From NCBI GenBank assembly GCA_947651335.1, contig CANSYV010000027.1:1-10290 (forward strand): a DNA stretch of 10,290 bases. Reading direction: 5' to 3'. This DNA is from an uncultured Lachnospiraceae bacterium (GTDB taxonomy: Bacteria > Bacillota > Clostridia > Lachnospirales > Lachnospiraceae). Made by a program: the position numbers and the translations under genes. Of this stretch, positions 6,618-10,290 are shown piece by piece (position 1 is the stretch's first letter; each line of letters opens with the position of its first letter). The notes under the pieces are model-generated. The model saw nothing but the letters and a program-made list of their open reading frames with translations. It was not told the origin of the DNA and ran no database searches.

Positions 6618-7361
6618 TCACACCTCAATATCTACAATCCTGCATCCCATCCAATAAGCCAGAAAATAAATTCCCAGACACAGACTCATGGTAATAGCCC
6701 CAAAAATATTTCCATACAAAACCTGCAGAAATCCTGGAGAGGTCACCTGCATATATACAATAATGCCAAACGGCATGGCACTCATGATCACCTGTTCCAT
6801 TTTCTTCGCCGCCACAGTGGCCTCGATTTCTTTTTTCACCTCAATTTTGTCTGTAAGCATCCTGGCTGTCTTCTGCACAATTTGGGATAAATCACCGCCT
6901 GAACGTTTGGCAGCTGCAAAGACAGCGGCAAAATTTTCAACATCTTCTAATTTACTCCGCTCCGCCAAATCCAAAAACAGTGTTTCCAATGGCACACTGA
7001 TATGCATCTGAGTCTCCATATAGCGGAACTCCCGCACAATGTAAGCGCTTTCAGGGTAAAGTTTTTCCAAATCCCGTATACAGCAGATGACTGCGGACTC
7101 CATGGAATACCCGGCCTGCAGGGCCGCATTCAGGGAATACAGTGCATCCTTAAACTGATAATTCAACTGTTTCTTCCTCTCCCGGATGTAATTTTTCTTT
7201 CTCCATTTATAAAACAGAAAAGGAATCGGCACCATAAAAACAAACGCCCAAAAACTTTTATAAAAAAGATAATTGATGCCAATACAGATTCCCGCACACT
7301 GTGCCGCATACTCCACCCATTCTTTCCATTGAAACTGATATGTATCATAATTCATTTTCAT
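6618..7361 (-). CDS. tadB: TadB-like pilus platform protein (T2SSF)
   Basis: This is an inner-membrane platform protein of 247 residues. Two hydrophobic segments lie at about 16-33 and 36-52. A cytoplasmic T2SSF domain (about 68-190) contains LNAALQAGYSMESA and the characteristic AAAKRSGGDLSQIV. Two C-terminal helices lie at about 190-207 and 217-240, with the VTSPGFLQVLY loop typical of TadB between them. It is somewhat shorter than proteobacterial TadB, mainly at the N-terminus. With TadC it should form the base on which TadA acts. The ATG at 7361 overlaps the tadA stop by four bases (ATGA), and a weak AGGGA site lies about eight bases upstream, so translation is likely coupled to tadA. Confidence 0.9.
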   Translation of the reverse strand: MKMNYDTYQFQWKEWVEYAAQCAGICIGINYLFYKSFWAFVFMVPIPFLFYKWRKKNYIRERKKQLNYQFKDALYSLNAALQAGYSMESAVICCIRDLEKLYPESAYIVREFRYMETQMHISVPLETLFLDLAERSKLEDVENFAAVFAAAKRSGGDLSQIVQKTARMLTDKIEVKKEIEATVAAKKMEQVIMSAMPFGIIVYMQVTSPGFLQVLYGNIFGAITMSLCLGIYFLAYWMGCRIVDIEV

Positions 7362-8548
7362 AGTGTAATCCCTGCCCTTTCCAGTTTTTCTTTATTCTGC
7401 AGTTCCCCTGTCTGTTGTAATCCACATGTTTCCCCATAGCTGAATAATGGCTGGATCTGAATCTGCCCCTTTTCGATTCCGATGACCTCTGCTGCCTCCA
7501 GCAGCTTTCTGCTCTTATCCCTCAATCTTCCCAAATGCACCAGAACATCCACACCGGAGACAATCTGTCTCTGAATGGCTTCCAGTGGAAGCTCCATCCC
7601 CATCAGAACCATAGTTTCCAGCCGGCTTCCCATGTCTTTGCAGCTATTCGAATGAATGGTTGACAGACTCCCTTCGTGTCCAGTATTCAAAACCTGAAGA
7701 AGATCCACAGCCTCGGCCCCCCTGATTTCTCCTATAAGAAGTCTTGTTGGTCTCATGCGAAGTGCAGCTTTTATCAAATCCCTGATGGTAATTTCCCGGC
7801 CGCCCTGACTGTTTGCCGTCTTCGCCTCCAGACGCACCAGATTATCCACCCCCTGGATTTGCAGCTCGGCGTTGTCCTCAATGGTGATCACCCTTTCATC
7901 CCGGGGGATATATGCAGAAAGGGCATTCAGAAATGTAGTCTTGCCGCTTCCCGTACCTCCGCCAATCAGCAGTGAGTAACGGGCCCGCACCAGTTTAATC
8001 AGGAAATCCGCGCACTCTCTGGTGATACTTCCTATGGAAATTAACTTTTCCATTGTAATGGGCGTATCAGGAAAACGGCGTATTGTGAGAATGGGACCGT
8101 CAAGCGCCACCGGGCTGACTACCGCATGAACCCGCGCCCCGTTTTCCAGACGGGCATCTACAACAGGCATAGACTCATTAATGACCCGGTTGCAATTTCC
8201 CACAATCTGTTGAATCACATCCTCCAGTTTTTCCCGGGATGTAAACTTCTTGTCCCACTTCTGCAGACATCCTTCCCGTTCGATAAAAATATGATCCGGC
8301 CCATTTACCATAATCTCTGTCACTGTATTATCCTCAATCAGTTCCTGTAAAACATCCAGCCTGCGGATGGAATAAAACAATTCCTGCCTGAGCATCACTT
8401 TCTCTTTCAGTGCCATATACTGCAGTTTCTGGTTTCCCAGAATCATCTGATCAATCGACTCCAGAATTTCGCTGTCTTCCAGCTCCCTGGAGGTATCCAG
8501 TTCCTCCATCAGCCTCTGGCGTAACTCATCAAACACCTCCCGGCTCAT
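7358..8548 (-). CDS. tadA: TadA/CpaF secretion ATPase
   Basis: This is a cytoplasmic hexameric ATPase of the type II/IV secretion superfamily that drives pilus assembly (and, in some Tad systems, retraction). It has 396 residues. The N-terminal helical part (about 1-70) is followed by the CpaF N-domain and the catalytic core. Motifs seen are Walker A GGGTGSGKTT (196-205, K203), the Asp box around E224-D225 in ITIEDNAELQ, Walker B ending in E274 (LLIGEIRG), and the His box with H299 in STIHSN. All catalytic residues are intact. The RFP and MVNGPD signatures also fit CpaF. The ATG at 8548 overlaps the tadZ stop by four bases (ATGA) and is preceded by GGGGAG. It is the only secretion ATPase in the window. 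Confidence 0.96.
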   Translation of the reverse strand: MSREVFDELRQRLMEELDTSRELEDSEILESIDQMILGNQKLQYMALKEKVMLRQELFYSIRRLDVLQELIEDNTVTEIMVNGPDHIFIEREGCLQKWDKKFTSREKLEDVIQQIVGNCNRVINESMPVVDARLENGARVHAVVSPVALDGPILTIRRFPDTPITMEKLISIGSITRECADFLIKLVRARYSLLIGGGTGSGKTTFLNALSAYIPRDERVITIEDNAELQIQGVDNLVRLEAKTANSQGGREITIRDLIKAALRMRPTRLLIGEIRGAEAVDLLQVLNTGHEGSLSTIHSNSCKDMGSRLETMVLMGMELPLEAIQRQIVSGVDVLVHLGRLRDKSRKLLEAAEVIGIEKGQIQIQPLFSYGETCGLQQTGELQNKEKLERAGITL

Positions 8549-9558
8549 TCCTGCTCTCCCCTGACCACAGACCGCACGTAATCACCCAGCTGGCTCCACA
8601 CCAGCTGTTCCACATAATCTGCCCCATCTCCATAACTGCTGTGGAAAGGCGGTCTTACTTTCTGGATCTTATCCAGCAGTTCCTGCTGTTTCCACATGGC
8701 CAATAATCTCTCGAATTGCTGGATTTTCCCCTGGGAAATCACATCATCCAATACAGGCATATATACCTTTTTGCAGCGCTCCAGCAGACGATACCACTCA
8801 TCCACTCCCTGCCCCATATCCAAAATAATCACATCATAGACCGTATGTCCCGCCAATTCCTGAAAAAGCTGGTCCCAATCTTCAAACGCAGTCTCCCAGA
8901 TATCCAGAGGTGTGGCCACAGGCGCCAGAAAGTCCAGGTTATTCACCGTTTCTACCATTGAAGATAATTGATAAACCGCATGACGGTTTTCCTGGCGGAT
9001 ATAATACAGAAGATTACTTAACGTATGTTCGAATCTTCGATGAAACAGTGCCTCAAACCCTGCAAATTCCTCCATATTGATATAGAGAACAGCCTGATCC
9101 CGTGCCAGAATCTGTCCCAGTGTCAACGCAAAAGAAGTTTTCAGCACTCTGCCCAAAGGAGAATATACCCCTACAAACTCTACGTGCCTTCCAGACTCAC
9201 CATGTCCGCCGGCCTCCAGCACATCAGCACCATAACATTCCATCACCTCCTGTATTACCCTGTCTGAAGACTGATACTTATAGACACTGGGATATTGATC
9301 CAGATGTGGATCGTGCACCCCTTCAGACAAGATCACGATATTCTCCGCCACAGACAGCTCTTTGACCCGTTCACACATAGCCTTATCAGATATCAGCAAG
9401 ATATCAATTTTCTCCCTCACCCCAAACTCCAGCAGCGAATCTACATTGGTAAATGCCTGAATTTCAAAGGGCATACTCCGCTTCTGATTGATATATTCCA
9501 TGAAATTGTAAGCATATAGTTTTTCCACATCACAAATAGCTAAAATACTTTTTTTCAA
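8545..9558 (-). CDS. tadZ: TadZ/CpaE-like protein: atypical receiver plus deviant P-loop ATPase
   Basis: This is a 337-residue protein. Residues 1 to about 115 form an alpha/beta receiver-like domain without a clear phosphoacceptor arrangement. Residues about 125-337 form a MinD/ParA-type ATPase-like domain. The P-loop reads SPLGRVLKTS (133-142): K140-T141 are kept, but the signature Lys and Gly-Gly of the KGGxGKT form are missing. D247 in VIILDMGQG fits Walker B. The Eubacterium rectale TadZ structure is known to have the same two-domain plan, with an atypical receiver and a variant deviant Walker A that binds ATP but hydrolyses it slowly. Tad ATPases of this kind place the machine at the pole. 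The start is TTG 9558, with AGGAGG six bases upstream, overlapping the upstream stop as TTGA. The open frame continues to 10173, but that part is a shadow of the peptidase gene. Confidence 0.85.
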   Translation of the reverse strand: MKKSILAICDVEKLYAYNFMEYINQKRSMPFEIQAFTNVDSLLEFGVREKIDILLISDKAMCERVKELSVAENIVILSEGVHDPHLDQYPSVYKYQSSDRVIQEVMECYGADVLEAGGHGESGRHVEFVGVYSPLGRVLKTSFALTLGQILARDQAVLYINMEEFAGFEALFHRRFEHTLSNLLYYIRQENRHAVYQLSSMVETVNNLDFLAPVATPLDIWETAFEDWDQLFQELAGHTVYDVIILDMGQGVDEWYRLLERCKKVYMPVLDDVISQGKIQQFERLLAMWKQQELLDKIQKVRPPFHSSYGDGADYVEQLVWSQLGDYVRSVVRGEQE

Positions 9559-10067
9559 CAAACGCCTCCTACATATAGAAACAACGCCAGTAAAATAGGC
9601 AGGGTAAAATGAAAATTCTCCGCCTGTCTGCCTGTTTGATAATATGGCATGCGTTTCTGGTCTTTTAAATACATTCTGAAATAATTGACAAAATACCGGA
9701 AACGGAACACAATCGTTCCGCTGGTGATAAGCAATCCTAAAGACAGGATTCCTCCAAAGAAAAAAGATAAGACTATCAGATAAATTACTGCGCGGTATCC
9801 CAGCAGCCCTCCCAGTACAGACAATAATTTGATATCTCCCGGGCCCAGCATTCGGAAATAAAACAGAAAAAATAACCATAGAACAGGGGTCCCGGCGCCA
9901 GAAAAAAACTGTACTGCTCCCGCTTGTCCATGAAACAGAATCTGAACACTGCATCCCCAGATCCACCCGGTTAAAATCCATATATTGGCTATCTTCTGCC
10001 TGCGCAGATCCATTGCAAAAGCTACTGTGGCAAGCACAGCAGCAGACACTGCCTGTACACCATACAT
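9555..10067 (-). CDS. tadV: A24 family prepilin peptidase 1 (TadV/CpaA-like)
   Basis: This is a 170-residue polytopic membrane aspartyl protease that removes prepilin leaders. The catalytic aspartates are D20 in AMDLRRQKI and D78 in LGPGDIKLLSVLGG, the GxGD motif. Several long hydrophobic helices surround them. A soluble stretch of about 25 residues rich in Arg, Lys, Tyr and Gln precedes the final helix. It is the first gene of the pilus operon. ATG 10067 has a purine-rich AGAGGGG site six bases upstream. The stop overlaps the TTG start of tadZ by four bases. The symbol is by function and position, because a second enzyme of the same family is encoded at 2626-3051 and either could be the true TadV equivalent. 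Confidence 0.88.
   Translation of the reverse strand: MYGVQAVSAAVLATVAFAMDLRRQKIANIWILTGWIWGCSVQILFHGQAGAVQFFSGAGTPVLWLFFLFYFRMLGPGDIKLLSVLGGLLGYRAVIYLIVLSFFFGGILSLGLLITSGTIVFRFRYFVNYFRMYLKDQKRMPYYQTGRQAENFHFTLPILLALFLYVGGVC
9565..9570 (-). promoter_or_regulatory. Ribosome binding site that fixes the TTG start of tadZ
   Basis: AGGAGG on the minus strand lies six bases before TTG 9558. No ATG or GTG in the frame is near a comparable site. The TTG overlaps the stop of the preceding gene in the same four-base way as the next two junctions. Confidence 0.75.
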
Positions 10068-10151
10068 ATCCCACCCCTCTCACACCTGCTGCCTGATTCA
10101 TCGCAGCATTTTCTAAAAACAAACGGAAATCTTCTGCCGATACGGCTCTGA

Positions 10152-10173
10152 TTGAAACGGTACATCGTTTCAA
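10152..10173. promoter_or_regulatory. Operator-like palindrome in the operon leader
   Basis: TTGAAACG and CGTTTCAA form perfect 8-bp inverted arms around a 6-base spacer. The site begins 17 bases past the -10 box of the operon promoter, about +11 to +32 of the transcript. It could be a repressor site that blocks early elongation, or an RNA stem-loop in the roughly 117-base leader. No regulator gene is in the window, and the family of the binding protein is unknown. Confidence 0.5.
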
Positions 10174-10190
10174 GTAATGATGATGAAGCT

Positions 10191-10219
10191 ATTATATATC
10201 TAAATTTTGCATTTGTCTA
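10191..10219 (-). promoter_or_regulatory. Sigma-A promoter of the Tad operon
   Basis: On the minus strand, a -35 box TAGACA (10214-10219, five of six) and a perfect -10 box TATAAT (10191-10196) are separated by exactly 17 bases. The surrounding DNA is very AT-rich. Transcription would start near 10184, leaving a leader of about 117 bases before the first gene at 10067. No alternative start for the operon is as good. Confidence 0.7.
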
Positions 10220-10290
10220 TATATAAAATATTAAAATCAAACAAAATTTTTGATCTTTCGTCACTATCTTCTTTTATTCTTTCGATATTT

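Noticed and set aside
5818..6657. 279-codon plus-strand open frame opposite tadC
   Set aside because: It is an antisense shadow of the T2SSF gene: low-complexity His/Leu/Ser composition, no ribosome site and no family resemblance. Other plus-strand frames between 969 and 9519 were rejected for the same reason.
10022..10165. Possible 47-codon leader peptide in the operon 5' UTR
   Set aside because: It starts with ATG inside the palindrome, has no ribosome site, and runs into the peptidase gene in another frame. No run of one amino acid suggests attenuation.
9559..10173. Long open frame extending the TadZ-like protein to 542 codons
   Set aside because: The extra part lies in another frame of the prepilin peptidase gene, has a Cys/Ser/Phe-rich composition, and has no ribosome site at its TTG start. 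AGGAGG plus TTG at 9558 explains the real start.
10200..10289. Minus-strand open stretch ending at TAG 10200-10202 that could be the tail of an upstream gene
   Set aside because: It is only about 29 codons, very AT-rich, and contains the -35 box of a good promoter. It cannot be judged without sequence to the right.

Overview
The window looks like chromosomal DNA from a monoderm anaerobe of the Clostridia, most likely Lachnospiraceae. This is inferred from AGGAGG-type ribosome sites, the DUF6382-FHA and DUF5702-like proteins, a 55-residue Flp1-like pilin, and the absence of outer-membrane secretin genes next to an otherwise full Tad set. I could not run a search, so the family-level placement is an inference.

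Layout. Positions 1-131 (+) hold the C-terminal end of a sensor histidine kinase. A rhomboid protease gene (171-776, -) converges on it and has its own good promoter at 828-856. Everything from 872 to 10067 is one tightly packed minus-strand operon of eleven genes encoding a Flp/Tad-type pilus (type IVc, tight-adherence) machine. In transcription order these are: prepilin peptidase 1 (TadV-like), TadZ/CpaE-like ATPase, TadA/CpaF secretion ATPase, TadB and TadC platform proteins, Flp pilin, DUF5702-like pseudopilin, TadE-like protein with a doubled His/Cys motif, prepilin peptidase 2, a second TadE-like protein, and a membrane DUF6382-FHA protein. Many junctions overlap by 1 or 4 nt or have only a few nucleotides between them. 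The operon promoter (TAGACA-17-TATAAT, minus strand) is at 10191-10219, with an operator-like palindrome just downstream at 10152-10173.

How the genes work together. The peptidases process the pilin and pseudopilins. TadA powers assembly from the cytoplasm on the TadB/TadC membrane platform. TadZ probably localises the machine. The small Flp pilin forms the fibre, and the TadE-like and DUF5702-like proteins are minor or accessory surface components. The FHA protein offers a phosphothreonine-dependent link to signalling.

The system is a recognisable monoderm Tad locus rather than an unknown one, but it has several unusual parts: two prepilin peptidases in one operon, a TadE-like protein with two tandem H-x4-C...C-x2-C modules, a 14-bp inverted repeat framing that gene's odd N-terminal extension, a non-canonical pilin cleavage context, and a TadC with an acidic extracytoplasmic insert. 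No tRNA, rRNA, CRISPR or insertion sequence was seen. The only gene-free stretch of note is 10068-10290 (leader and promoter); no gap exceeds 300 bases.
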